Assembly (NCBI RefSeq): GCF_900143515.1
Contig: NZ_FSQT01000001.1
Span: 868,001 to 932,000, forward strand
Length of the DNA: 64,000 bases
Reading direction: 5' to 3'
DNA from: Micromonospora cremea
Lineage (GTDB): Bacteria > Actinomycetota > Actinomycetes > Mycobacteriales > Micromonosporaceae
Part shown: one piece after another, positions 1-8,366 of the stretch
Layout: each line of letters opens with the position of its first letter
Numbering within the stretch: position 1 is the stretch's first letter
Made by a program: the position numbers and the translations under genes
Notes under the pieces: model-generated
What the model saw: the letters and a program-made list of their open reading frames with translations, nothing else
Database searches by the model: none
What the model was told of the DNA's origin: nothing

Positions 1-640
1 CGGCGCTGTAGAGCGCGGATCGGACAATCCCCGCGTGGTATGCCTCGGTGGCCAGCAGGCCGGCTGCCGCATCAAGGTACGTTTTGTTTGACAACAGTGA
101 CGCGGATCCTTTGAAGGCCGAGACTCCGACGTCTTCGAAGAGGAACGCCGCAAAGAGGAAGTTAAGGTCGTTCGCGTACGGGTCGAAGCTTTCGCCTTGC
201 TTGGTTAGACCAGCGGCAGTCGCCGCCGCAGTGAAGCTAGCGTCCAGCGAAATCGCGGGACGGGCAACAGCGGCATTGCCGAGCGCGGATCGCAAGAAGG
301 CCACGTGCTGCATCTCGTCGGAGGCGATCTCCTTTGCGAACTTCTGCACTAAGTTGCTGCTGAAGTTGACTGATCCTCCGCCTGACACCTCGCCGCGCAC
401 CCCGACGCCGGTAGTCATCTCGTCAGGAAGCCCGGATCCCGTCGTCGCGCGGAGATAGAACTCAGCTTCGAGATATTCGAGATTGAGTGCGAAGTTGAGG
501 ATAGCCGCGTCGCTCGGCGCCCCGCCACCCGCCGGGTCGGCTTTGCACATCCCTGGATCTACCAAGGCCGCGAGCCTTCGCCGATCCGTTTCGGATTCTG
601 CACTGCGTGACACCGCCTCTGAGAGGAACCAGTTGTCCAT
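1..640 (-). CDS. Ferritin-like domain protein, partial at left edge
   Basis: The reading frame is open from an ATG at 640 to the window edge, so about 213 residues are visible and the C-terminus is missing. A CGGAGG ribosome site lies five bases before the ATG. The helical segment [19 protein letters not shown] and the later [14 protein letters not shown] carry the Glu and Glu-x-x-His ligands expected of the Ferritin_2 (PF13668) four-helix bundle. Members of this family are usually small secreted or cytoplasmic di-iron-type proteins linked to stress or desiccation; the activity is mostly unknown. No signal peptide is seen at this start. It stands alone, with no partner gene visible. Confidence 0.85.
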   Translation of the reverse strand, partial: MDNWFLSEAVSRSAESETDRRRLAALVDPGMCKADPAGGGAPSDAAILNFALNLEYLEAEFYLRATTGSGLPDEMTTGVGVRGEVSGGGSVNFSSNLVQKFAKEIASDEMQHVAFLRSALGNAAVARPAISLDASFTAAATAAGLTKQGESFDPYANDLNFLFAAFLFEDVGVSAFKGSASLLSNKTYLDAAAGLLATEAYHAGIVRSALYSA

Positions 641-996
641 GCTGCCTCCGTTTTGATGCATCCAGGTCTCCTAGCTGTCCGCGCCGGCCGACCTGACTGG
701 AAGGGATGACACTCACGTTAGTTGCGCGGACGAACCCTCAGGAATTGTTTGCCGAAGGCGGTACGGGAGAACTCAAGCTTCGACTACGCTCCGCGCGGTG
801 GACCGTGCACCGGTCGCGGCGCGCGCAGTCGCCAGGGCACGCCGGGTGCTGCGGAATTTCCGTCCGGATGCTCCGCGTCGGCGGTGCTCGCGCCCCGAAT
901 CCGTCCCGGAAGGACTCCCCGTGCCGGCCGGGCTTGCCGTGTCCTCTCTTGTCGGCCAGCTAACCGTGGGTGCCGGTCACCGCGGGTGTGCGCTGG
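641..996. other. Intergenic stretch, no gene recognised
   Basis: About 350 bases upstream of the ferritin-like gene. Only short overlapping frames with no recognisable domain are present. The promoter of the ferritin-like gene must lie in the left part, but I cannot place -10/-35 elements with confidence. Confidence 0.5.
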
Positions 997-1250
997 TCAT
1001 ACGGCACTTTCAACGTCGAGCAGGGCGTGTTTGGCGACGGGGCCGCTGCGGTAGCTCCCTATCGTGCCGTCGGACCGGGCGACGCGATGAAAGGGCACGA
1101 TGATGGGGATGGGGATGGGGTTGGTGGCGCAGGCGGTGCCGACGGCGCGGAGGGCTTTGGGATTGCCGGTTAGGCCGGCCAGCGAGCCATAGCTGGCGAT
1201 GCGGCCGCCGATGTCGGTGGCCAGATGGTGCCGCACGGTGCGGCGAAATC
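997..1250 (-). pseudogene. Remnant of O6-alkylguanine-DNA alkyltransferase (Ogt-like), catalytic Cys replaced
   Basis: About 84 codons resemble the DNA-binding and active-site half of Ogt/AGT: FRRTVRHHL, IASYGSLAGL, then NPIPIPIIVPFHRV and a final SYRSGPVAKHALLD. The family motif is PCHRV, where Cys accepts the alkyl group. Here the codon at 1090-1092 encodes Phe (PFHRV), so methyl transfer is impossible. The upstream half of the protein is missing and the frame runs backwards into an unrelated MFS fragment. Alkyltransferase-like proteins also lack this Cys, usually with Trp, but the truncation makes a dead fragment more likely. Confidence 0.6.
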
Positions 1251-1258
1251 CGCGCGAC

Positions 1259-1417
1259 ATGGAAACCAACGTCTCCCGCGTCGCCGGCCTCGGCATGCTC
1301 GCCGGGCCCGCAATCATGGGACCCCTCACCTACCTCATGCCACTGAACTACACGTTCTTCCTTCCAGTGGCCTTCTGTGTAGTTGCCGCCCTCACTGCCC
1401 AAGTCGCCGCAGTTCCC
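1259..1417 (+). pseudogene. C-terminal fragment of an MFS transporter
   Basis: The frame starting METNVSRVAGLG continues with LTYLMPLNYTFFLPVAF and VVAALTAQVAA. This resembles the last loop and last transmembrane helix of MFS permeases of the LTxLMPLN type. Nothing upstream in frame completes the transporter; it abuts the alkyltransferase remnant head to head at about 1255. The other end of an MFS gene survives at 11966, but I cannot show they come from one gene. Confidence 0.45.
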
Positions 1418-1530
1418 GCAGCTCCGCCAACTCGGGGCTGGTGGTGCCAGGGGGATCGCGTCGTCGGTGTCGTTCCAGTCAGGAGCGCATCCTCACCGGT
1501 TAGGAGTCAACCGAACCGGGGGCAGCCCCA

Positions 1531-1860
1531 TCATCGGTACCGGCCGTCGTAGCGGACTCCGCTCCGGGTATCCGTGAAGCTGATGCCCACCCGCACTCCG
1601 TCCTCGACGATCCACCGAACGGTGTACGCCGCCCGGTACGTGGGCGGCCAGAATGAAGCGAAGGTCCCGTCACCCGTCACAGACCACTCGCCAGCTGACG
1701 GTGTGCCCCTGTCGACGTAGGCTGTTCGACCATCCGCCGTGAATGTTTGAGTTGCACCGTCTTGGAACACAAGCTGTGCAGCGCTCAGGGCGGCGATCAT
1801 GTCCACCGCATCGACCGGCTGGCCATCGACAACGTCCCCACCGGAAGGAACAGGGCCCAT
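1531..1860 (-). CDS. Small conserved-looking protein of unknown function
   Basis: 109 codons. The ATG at 1860 is chosen because CAGGAGAG lies five bases upstream, better than the longer in-frame start at 1944. The protein is polar, Tyr/Trp/Arg rich and probably beta-stranded, with segments QTFTADGRTAYVDRG, GEWSVTGDGTFASFWPP and a C-terminal VRYDGRYR. I have the impression of a small lipocalin-like or DUF-type actinobacterial domain but cannot name it. No signal peptide or membrane helix. It stands alone on the minus strand with decayed DNA downstream. Confidence 0.55.
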   Translation of the reverse strand: MGPVPSGGDVVDGQPVDAVDMIAALSAAQLVFQDGATQTFTADGRTAYVDRGTPSAGEWSVTGDGTFASFWPPTYRAAYTVRWIVEDGVRVGISFTDTRSGVRYDGRYR

Positions 1861-2296
1861 CGAACTCTCCTGACATCGGGCAAGACACTGGCCGCCGCCA
1901 TCTTGCAGCGGCAAACGACATGTCGAACGACCAACTCGGAACACTCTCTAGCCGCACCCTTCGGACGGTATAGTCCACTATACGCCCGCTGCGGAAGGCA
2001 ATCGCCAGATAGGGAGCATCGCCACGACCGTCAGGCGCTGCTGCCGCTGCTGCTCCAAACCCACCGCTGGCCAGCGTGGCTTGCAGACCGGTGCCACGCC
2101 AGCCTACTCTGGACGTGATGGTCCAGTTAATGTATTCCGGATTGCGGTCGACCACGTCCCCACCGCGGAGAATCTCATCACCGGGGCACTCGCTGACGAT
2201 GACGTCGTGGGCGGGTACTACATCCACATCCACCAGCCGAGTGGAAGCACGGGCGGCAGCGGGATCGCAGCTGCCCGGTTACCTGGGGAGGGGCGC
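1861..2296. other. Intergenic stretch between divergent genes
   Basis: About 435 bases containing the promoters of the minus-strand small protein and of the plus-strand molybdopterin enzyme operon. Open frames cross it on both strands but none has a recognisable domain or convincing ribosome site. Confidence 0.4.
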
Positions 2297-2893
2297 ATGG
2301 CAGTGATCACACGCGGCTTCGGCGGCCGCCGACGCGACGACACCGACCTCCCACCTGGCCAGTACCGCACGGACGACTTTCCGGTGCTGTCGGCGGGACC
2401 GACACCGCGCATCGGCCTCGACGAGTGGGAGCTCGCCGTCGTCACCGAGACCGGCGAGCGGAGCACGTGGTCATGGGCGGAGTTCACCGCCCTTCCTGCC
2501 GACGAGCCGACCGTGGACATCCATTGCGTCACGCACTGGTCGAAGTTCGGCACGAGCTGGCGAGGCGTCTCGGTGGACACGTTGCTGGCTGACGTCGAGA
2601 CTGCGGCCGAGTACGTCGTCGCCCACTCCTACGGCGGCTACACCACGAACGTCCCGCTGGAGGACCTTCTCGACGGCCAGGCCTGGGTGGCGTACGAGTT
2701 TGACGGCGAGCCGCTGGTGCCGGTGCACGGCGGGCCAGCTCGTCTCCTCGTTCCTCACCTGTACTTCTGGAAGAGCGCGAAATGGCTGCGAGCTCTGGAA
2801 CTGCGTCTCGACGACGAGCCCGGGTTCTGGGAGACGGCCGGCTACCACAACGACGGCGACCCATGGCGCGAGCAGCGGTACCGGGCAGACTGA
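2297..2893 (+). CDS. Sulfite oxidase-like (SUOX/MsrP-type) molybdopterin oxidoreductase
   Basis: 198 aa; ATG chosen because GGGGAGGGG precedes it. The protein has the single SUOX-fold Mo-cofactor domain: DIHCVTHWSKFGTSWRGV carries the cysteine (C77) expected to ligate molybdenum, followed by SYGGYTTNVPLEDLL and LVPHLYFWKSAKWL, both typical of the YedY/MsrP-like group. There is no Tat signal, so unlike periplasmic MsrP it should be cytosolic. Its end overlaps the start of the FAD reductase by 31 bases, and the DUF6510 gene follows, so electrons probably come from NAD(P)H through that reductase. The substrate is unknown; an S- or N-oxide is the family-based guess. Confidence 0.88.
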   Translation: MAVITRGFGGRRRDDTDLPPGQYRTDDFPVLSAGPTPRIGLDEWELAVVTETGERSTWSWAEFTALPADEPTVDIHCVTHWSKFGTSWRGVSVDTLLADVETAAEYVVAHSYGGYTTNVPLEDLLDGQAWVAYEFDGEPLVPVHGGPARLLVPHLYFWKSAKWLRALELRLDDEPGFWETAGYHNDGDPWREQRYRAD

Positions 2894-3603
2894 CCTGGCA
2901 GCCGGCGACCGTCGCCGCCATCCGGGCGGAGACTGCGACGGCGCGGACCCTGGTCCTTGACGTTGACGGCTGGACAGGTCACGTGCCGGGCCAGCACGTC
3001 GACGTGCGGTTGACGGCTCCCGACGGCTACACGGCGTACCGCAGCTACTCGATCTCGTCCGCCCCGGGGCCAGACCGGCTCGAGGTGACCGTTCAGGCGG
3101 TGACCGACGGTGAGGTCTCGCCGTACCTCGTCGACGTTGCAGAGCCGGGTGACCAACTCGAGGTCCGTGGGCCGCTCGGCGGCTGGTTCGTACGCCGACC
3201 CGCCGATCCGCGCCCGGCGTTGCTGATCGGCGGCGGGTCCGGCGTGGCGCCCCTGATGTCGATGGTGCGTGCGGCGACGAATCCCACCAGGCTGCTCTAC
3301 TCGACCCGATCCCCGTCCGATGCGCTGTTCTCTGCGGATCTTGCAACTGCAGGAGCCGCAGGCGATGGTCGCATCACCGTCGCACATGTCTATACCAGGG
3401 TCGCGCCCCCCGGCTGGCCGGCCCCACCCCGACGACTGGACGCGGACGCCCTCGCCCGCGTCGCCTGGCCCCGCGACGCCGACGCTGTGGCGTTCGTCTG
3501 CGGGCCCACCGGGTTCGTCGAGACCGTGGCCGACCTCCTCGTCGACATCGGCCACGACCCCGCGAACATCCGCACCGAACGCTTTGGACCCACCGGAGGA
3601 TGA
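2863..3603 (+). CDS. Ferredoxin-NADP reductase-type FAD oxidoreductase
   Basis: 246 aa. The ATG at 2863 gives MARAAVPGRLTWQPATV, the usual beginning of the flavin barrel. RSYSISSAPG is the RxYS flavin-binding motif, RPALLIGGGSGVAPLMSMVR the start of the NAD(P) domain and FVCGPTGFVETVADLL its C-terminal cysteine region. There is no fused plant-type 2Fe-2S domain. The coding overlap with the molybdopterin enzyme implies translational coupling, so its likely role is to feed electrons to that enzyme, directly or through the four-cysteine DUF6510 product next door. Confidence 0.88.
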   Translation: MARAAVPGRLTWQPATVAAIRAETATARTLVLDVDGWTGHVPGQHVDVRLTAPDGYTAYRSYSISSAPGPDRLEVTVQAVTDGEVSPYLVDVAEPGDQLEVRGPLGGWFVRRPADPRPALLIGGGSGVAPLMSMVRAATNPTRLLYSTRSPSDALFSADLATAGAAGDGRITVAHVYTRVAPPGWPAPPRRLDADALARVAWPRDADAVAFVCGPTGFVETVADLLVDIGHDPANIRTERFGPTGG

Positions 3604-3899
3604 CCATGTCGACCACCAACGTCGCAGCAGACGACGCACCCTGGGTGGACGGTAACGCCCTCGCCGGACCGCTCGGCGAGATCATGGGGACCGACCTCAC
3701 CGCTGCCGAGCTCACCTGCGCCGGCTGCCGGACGACCCGTCCGCTAGCCGCGATGCGCGTGTTCGACCGAGCGCCCGGCCTCGTCGCCCGATGTCCCGGC
3801 TGCGAGGACGTCGTCATGCGCGTGGTACGCATGGCCAACCGGGTCCTGGTCGAGCTGCGTGGTTCGCTCGTCGTCAGCCTCCCGGCGCCGACTGCCTGA
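3600..3899 (+). CDS. DUF6510 family protein with two CxxC motifs
   Basis: 99 aa; its ATG overlaps the stop of the reductase (ATGA arrangement). Two pairs of cysteines, C40/C43 (TCAGC) and C65/C68 (RCPGC), would bind one metal ion in a zinc-ribbon or rubredoxin-like site. The rest is short beta-strand sequence ending VLVELRGSLVVSLP. The family has no assigned function. From my knowledge of actinobacterial genomes this trio recurs, so a role as redox relay or cofactor-insertion partner of the molybdopterin enzyme is a reasonable inference, not shown here. Confidence 0.8.
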   Translation: MTMSTTNVAADDAPWVDGNALAGPLGEIMGTDLTAAELTCAGCRTTRPLAAMRVFDRAPGLVARCPGCEDVVMRVVRMANRVLVELRGSLVVSLPAPTA

Positions 3900-4055
3900 G
3901 TGCTAAGGATCCGGTCAATCGTGGCGAACCCGGATGATGTCAACGTCTCTGACGTCGGTTAACGCAATAGTCCGAGGCGGGTCACTCCTGCCACTTCATC
4001 CGACCTGACTGGGCACTCCCAGGTCGCTGACCAGACGCGAGATTCAGGAGACAAC

Positions 4056-4466
4056 ATGGCGGGCAATGCCGAGGATATGGTCACGTTGACCAGTGCCGAG
4101 CATGATGTGGGTGGCTCGAACCTGTCGGTAGCCACCGGGCCCGACGCGGAAGACTTCGTCATCACCAACAACAGTGCGCTCGGCATCTACGAGGCCGCGA
4201 TAGGGGGCCGGACAGCCGCTGGGCTCGTCTACAGCAAGGTCGGGAGCCGCGTCGTACTGTTGGCGACATCCGTGCTCCCCGAGTTCCGGGGAAAGGGGGT
4301 AGCCGCCAGGCTCATCGGCGGCGTCCTCGACGAGCTGCGCATGCAAGGAAAGACCGCCACCGTCACGTGTCCGTTCGCGACAGCATTCGTCAATGCTCAT
4401 CCGGAATATGCCGACGTTCTAGACCCGGCATTCCCTCGGTCGCACACAGCCGGGCATGGGCATTGA
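4056..4466 (+). CDS. YidJ-type small GNAT N-acetyltransferase
   Basis: 136 aa with CAGGAGACA before the ATG. The core has SKVGSRVVLLATSVLPEFRG, then GKGVAARLIGGVLDELR, the acetyl-CoA pyrophosphate loop of the minimal GNAT family PF14542, and ends FATAFVNAHPEYADVLDP. These proteins lack the N-terminal half of larger GNATs; substrates are unknown. It is monocistronic, 157 bases after the DUF6510 gene. Confidence 0.8.
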   Translation: MAGNAEDMVTLTSAEHDVGGSNLSVATGPDAEDFVITNNSALGIYEAAIGGRTAAGLVYSKVGSRVVLLATSVLPEFRGKGVAARLIGGVLDELRMQGKTATVTCPFATAFVNAHPEYADVLDPAFPRSHTAGHGH

Positions 4467-4557
4467 GCACGCGTCGTCGCGTCTGAACGCGCCGACCGCT
4501 GAGAAGGTTCAGGCGTCCCCAACGGCCGGGTACATCGCGTGAAGGCTAGCTGGCGCC

Positions 4558-4731
4558 GGCGACGAGTACCGCGATGCGCTCGGCAAGCTCGTCGACGTCA
4601 CGCTGGAGCAGCGCCAGCTGGCCAGGGCGCGCAAGGACTACACGACGGCCGACGCTCCGCGGGACGGGCTGGCGGCGGCCGGGGTCGTCTACAACACGCC
4701 GAACGGGCCGCGCTGGTCGCCCGGACGGTGA
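4558..4731 (+). pseudogene. C-terminal fragment of cysteinyl-tRNA synthetase
   Basis: The frame reads GDEYRDALGKLVDVTLEQRQ, then LARARKDYTTADAPRDGL and VVYNTPNGPRWSPGR before a stop. This matches the last 55 or so residues of CysS, where AAADxIRDxLAAAGIxVEDTPxGPRW is standard. A stop at 4540 and the absence of any catalytic domain show that only the tail survives. A genuine cysS gene should exist elsewhere in the genome. Confidence 0.65.
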
Positions 4732-4904
4732 AGATGGATCGGGCCGCCGAGGCGCGTGCTCCTCAAGGTGGCCGACCTGCGGATGCTGCCAAAGTACGTG
4801 CCCCCGAGCTCCAAGTTGCGGTGGGTGCCCGACGTCTTGCCGCTCGCCACGCCCGGCACGGCCGCGGTGCCAGGCCTGACGTGGCCGCTCTCGATCGTCA
4901 CCCA

Positions 4905-5215
4905 TGGCCGCACAGCCGCCAGTCGGGACGCGGGCACGCATTCGTGCACCGTAACGCGCGCCCCGATCTAGCGTGACAACGTCGTCGGGACCGGACCGCA
5001 CTACCTTCGACCCACCAACCGGGACTGTCTCGGTCTCGCCGTACACGACCGGGTAGGCGTCCCGTGGTAGTGCGCAGGCCGCGATGAGCTGCTGCTCGCC
5101 GATGAACCACCCGAAGTAGCGGCCGGGGTGGGCCTTGGCGAACTGGTCGGCATGCATGGAGTCGCTGATGTCAGCATCGATCGCGACCACGCGCGGGTCG
5201 GCCGAGCCACGGTCT
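4905..5215 (-). pseudogene. Transketolase remnant with internal deletion and frameshift
   Basis: Reading leftwards, RVVAIDADISDSMHADQFAK then PGRYFGWFIGEQQLIAA matches the start of the transketolase pyrimidine domain. The next residues jump to PVVYGETETVPVGGSKVVRS, which in intact enzymes lies more than 100 residues later. A one-base shift at about 4970 then moves the expected IGAxVTVHEC segment to another frame. All catalytic regions are absent, so this is a dead fragment. Confidence 0.65.
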
Positions 5216-5248
5216 CGCCGAATTTGCTGGTGGTTTCCCCGCGGGCGC

Positions 5249-5282
5249 GGGCTGCGGACGCGTACGGGCACGTCCGCAGCCC
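5249..5282. terminator. Terminator-like hairpin
   Basis: A perfect 12-bp stem, GGGCTGCGGACG (5249-5260) with CGTCCGCAGCCC (5271-5282), closes a ten-base loop. There is no T-tract, common in actinomycetes. It lies between the transketolase remnant and the SDR-tail remnant, so it may be a relic of either gene. Confidence 0.45.
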
Positions 5283-5315
5283 AGCCGGCGTGATCCCGGC
5301 GTCACGTTTCGAGGG

Positions 5316-5432
5316 TCAGCTGCGGCCGCCCATGATGTCGACGTCGGCGATGACGCCGGTCATCCAGCTCGACTTGTCCGACAGCAGGAACGACACCCCG
5401 TTCGTGATGTCCTCCGTGCTGCCGGGAGCTGG
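5316..5432 (-). pseudogene. Duplicated 3' end of a short-chain dehydrogenase gene
   Basis: The final codons, giving FLLSDKSSWMTGVIADVDIM then GGRS, and about 30 bases beyond the stop are nearly identical to the end of the intact SDR gene at 6696. This copy has lost nine bases near the C-terminus. Only about 40 codons survive, and homology stops abruptly at about 5432. Confidence 0.75.
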
Positions 5433-5559
5433 TCACGCCGGGTGCCCACCCAGGTGGCGCACCAGTCCGGTGACGTCTTCCGGTACGAGTCGCCCGACCT
5501 GGCCACGCGGTTGACGCTGATCCACAAGGAGGGCAGGACCGCTCGCTGTCCCCGAGTCC

Positions 5560-6477
5560 TTACGGACGAACGTGGATGATCGTCTTCCCGGTGATCCGCT
5601 CGGTCGGGTTGAAGGCGGCGACGGCGTCGTCGAGGGTCGCGACGTTGCCGATGTTCGTCCGCAGTCGTCCGTCCCGCACCCGCCGGACGATCTCACCCAG
5701 TTGGGCGCGATCGGCCTCGACGACGAAATCGACCGCCAGGCCGTCCGCGGGCCGCGCCTGGGGCGGCCCGACGACAGACACCAGCGTTCCTCCGGCTCGA
5801 ATCAGGCCTGCGGACCGCTTCCCGATGTCACCGCCGATGACATCGAAAACCAGATCGACTCCGCCGACGTCTTCCAGGGCGTCGGCGCCGAGGTCGACGA
5901 ACTCCTGCGCGCCGAAGTCGAGCGCGGTCTGACGGTCGGCAGCGCGTCCGGTGCCGATGACGTAGGCACCGAACTCACGTGCGAGCTGCGTCACCATCGA
6001 ACCGACTGCGCCGGCCGCGCCGTGCACGAGGACGCTCTGCCCCGCCTGAAGGCGGCCGTGCTCGAACAGTCCCTGCCACGCGGTCAGGCCCGAGATCGGC
6101 AGGCTCGCGCCCACCGTGAAGTCGACGTCGGCGGGCAGCGGCGCGAGGTTACGTGCCTCGACGGCCACATACTCCGCCAGGGTGCCGTCGCGAGTCCAGT
6201 CCGTGAGGCCGAACACCCGCTGTCCCACAGACAGTCCCGTCGTGCCATAGCCGAGAGCGGTGACCACTCCGGCCAGCTCGTGCCCAGGGATCGACGGCGT
6301 CCGGTCACGGCCGAGGCGATCGGTCCAGGTCGAGGGCCATGCCAGCTCAGTTGGGACGAATCCCGACGCATGAACCTGAACGACGACGTCGTTCAGCGCC
6401 GGTTCCGGCTCGGGCCGCTCCACCAGCGTCATCCCGGCCGTTCCCGCAGCCTCGTCTGTTACCACAATCGCCTTCAT
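5560..6477 (-). CDS. Zinc-type alcohol dehydrogenase-like NADP oxidoreductase (quinone reductase group)
   Basis: 305 aa. GroES-like N-terminal domain with IPGHELAGVVTALGYG, and a Rossmann domain with SVLVHGAAGAVGSMVTQLA, the AxxGxxG-type nucleotide loop of quinone oxidoreductases. No structural zinc-binding cysteine cluster is seen, so a zinc-independent quinone/enone reductase is likely. An AAGGAGGTACC-type ribosome site precedes the ATG. It is flanked by the SDR-tail remnant downstream and the intact SDR upstream, on the same strand, as if a tandem array had rearranged around it. Confidence 0.88.
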   Translation of the reverse strand: MKAIVVTDEAAGTAGMTLVERPEPEPALNDVVVQVHASGFVPTELAWPSTWTDRLGRDRTPSIPGHELAGVVTALGYGTTGLSVGQRVFGLTDWTRDGTLAEYVAVEARNLAPLPADVDFTVGASLPISGLTAWQGLFEHGRLQAGQSVLVHGAAGAVGSMVTQLAREFGAYVIGTGRAADRQTALDFGAQEFVDLGADALEDVGGVDLVFDVIGGDIGKRSAGLIRAGGTLVSVVGPPQARPADGLAVDFVVEADRAQLGEIVRRVRDGRLRTNIGNVATLDDAVAAFNPTERITGKTIIHVRP

Positions 6478-6695
6478 CCGGTACCTCCTTTTATCCAGTC
6501 CTCGTTTGCACGGTCACGAGGAGCAAATTTCGTTTTACCAGCATTAGCGGCGCCAGGCCTCGGTGTCTTACCACGTTGATCGGTAGCGGTTGTGGCGCGA
6601 GGGTGTCGAGGAACGAGCGCGACAGCGGAGTCGTCGGTAAGACGGTGCCGGAGTCGAGGCCCCGCCGGCGCGATCCCGGCGTTACGTTTCGAGGG

Positions 6696-7469
6696 TCAGT
6701 TGCGGCCGGCCATGATGCCGCCGTCGACGTCGACGATGGCGCCGGTCATCCAGCTCGACTTGTCCGACAGCAGGAACGACACCGCGTTCGCGATGTCCGC
6801 CGGGCTGCCGACACGCCCCAGCGGGTGGAAGCTGTCGAAGCTGCTGACGGTCTCATCGAGCTTGTCCGCCGGGACGAAGCGTAGGTACAGGGGTGTCTTC
6901 ACGACCGCAGGCGCGACCGCGTTGACCCGGATGCTGTGCGGCGCCAGCTCGATCGCGAGGGCCTTAGTGAACGAGTGCAGGCCGCCCTTCTGCATCGAGT
7001 AGCCGGAATGCGGCGTCGCCGCGATGCCCTGGTGCGCCCACATCGAGCCGATGTTGACAATGGCGCCGCCCCGGCCCCCGGCGACCATGCCCGCGACGAC
7101 GGTCTGCGTTATGAAGAACAGCGCGCGGTTCAGTTCGTTGTACGAGTCGTAGAAGGCTTCGTCGTACTCGCTGAACGCCTTCGGGATGAAGAAACCCGCG
7201 GCGTTGACGAGCAGGGTCGCGTCGGAGTGCTCGGCGGCGAGCTGCTTTCGGACCTCGGGCACGTGGTCGCGGTCGGTCAGCTCGGCTGTGATGCCCCATG
7301 CCTTTCCGTTCTGGGACAAGGCTTCGACCGCGGCCCCGACCTTGTCCTGGTCCCGGCCGGTGATCACGGCGGTGCCGCCCCCGGCGACGACTTGGTGGGC
7401 CGTGGCGAGGCCCATGCCGCTGCTGCCGCCGACGACCACGACCTTACGGCCCTCGAAACTCTCACTCAT
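6696..7469 (-). CDS. Short-chain dehydrogenase/reductase (SDR)
   Basis: 257 aa; the ATG at 7469 has AAGGATC before it and yields MSESFEGRKVVVVGGSSGMG, with the classical TGxxxGxG-type NAD(P) loop. Catalytic YSMQKGG supplies Tyr and Lys, and the end has SSWMTGAIVDVDGG. Substrate unknown. The gene is same-stranded with the alcohol dehydrogenase relative downstream, so the two may be cotranscribed, and its 3' end is duplicated beyond that gene. Confidence 0.9.
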   Translation of the reverse strand: MSESFEGRKVVVVGGSSGMGLATAHQVVAGGGTAVITGRDQDKVGAAVEALSQNGKAWGITAELTDRDHVPEVRKQLAAEHSDATLLVNAAGFFIPKAFSEYDEAFYDSYNELNRALFFITQTVVAGMVAGGRGGAIVNIGSMWAHQGIAATPHSGYSMQKGGLHSFTKALAIELAPHSIRVNAVAPAVVKTPLYLRFVPADKLDETVSSFDSFHPLGRVGSPADIANAVSFLLSDKSSWMTGAIVDVDGGIMAGRN

Positions 7470-7877
7470 GACGGTTGATCCTTCCCCACTGAATCGCGGT
7501 TTGTGTTGGCAGCACCCGGTTCCCCGGAAGTGGCGCGAGTCCGTAGAACTCGGCGCCAAGGGGCAAGTCGGACCGCTCGTCGCTAGCGGAGGCACATAGC
7601 CGGAGTCCCCGAACCTAGTCACGGTAGAACTGGTCGGTCAAGTCCACTCTCGGGGTCAGGCGGGTGCTACTGTGGCGGCGAGGCCGCCCCAGGCCACCAG
7701 CCCTAACGACGGCGCTCAGCCGGTCACTCCTGGGCCACATTGTCCGGACCTTATGGTCCAAAGTAGGTAGGGGCTGCGGGAATACAACTGGCCCGTGGGG
7801 TGTCTGTATATTTGCGCGTCCAGGTGTGTTTCGCCTGGTTCCCCAGCTTCGCGGCGAAAGGCCGGGAAGGGAGAGCT

Positions 7878-8357
7878 GTGCCACAGCAGGCCCAGTACCA
7901 TAAGACCCGGGAAGCCGTTTCGCGGCTCGGCCCGGAGCAGTACCGCGTGACGCAGCAGGATGGCACCGAGCGCCCGTTCGCCAACGCCTACTGGGATAAC
8001 CACGAGCCCGGCATTTACGTCGACGTCGTGTCCGGCGAGCCGCTGTTCGCATCGGTCGACAAGTACGACAGCAACTCCGGCTGGCCGAGCTTCACGAAGC
8101 CGATCGCCAAGACGAACGTCGTCGAGCGAAAAGACTCCAGCCACGGGATGATGCGGACTGAGGCCCGCTCGCTGCACGGGGACAGCCACCTCGGCCACGT
8201 CTTCACCGACGGTCTCCCCGACAAGGGTGGACTGCGCTACTGCATCAACTCCGCGTCGTTGCGGTTCATCCACCTCGACGACCTGGAGAACGCAGGGTAC
8301 GGCGAATACCGCACCCTGTTCACGAGTGACACCAACACTGACACCGACGACAAGTAA
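7878..8357 (+). CDS. msrB: Peptide-methionine (R)-S-oxide reductase
   Basis: 159 aa from a GTG preceded by GGAAGGGAGAG. The MsrB fold is shown by [45 protein letters not shown] and the active-site [16 protein letters not shown] with its catalytic cysteine. The zinc-binding CxxC pairs of many MsrB enzymes are absent. It reduces methionine-R-sulfoxide in proteins, with thioredoxin as usual reductant. msrA follows after nine bases, so both stereoisomers are covered by one operon. Confidence 0.93.
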   Translation: MPQQAQYHKTREAVSRLGPEQYRVTQQDGTERPFANAYWDNHEPGIYVDVVSGEPLFASVDKYDSNSGWPSFTKPIAKTNVVERKDSSHGMMRTEARSLHGDSHLGHVFTDGLPDKGGLRYCINSASLRFIHLDDLENAGYGEYRTLFTSDTNTDTDDK

Positions 8358-8366
8358 GGAGACGAC

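Noticed and set aside
4756..4971. Frame with LLKVADLRMLPKYVPPSSK
   Set aside because: Looks protein-like for 30 residues but overlaps the transketolase remnant on the other strand and matches no family I can name.
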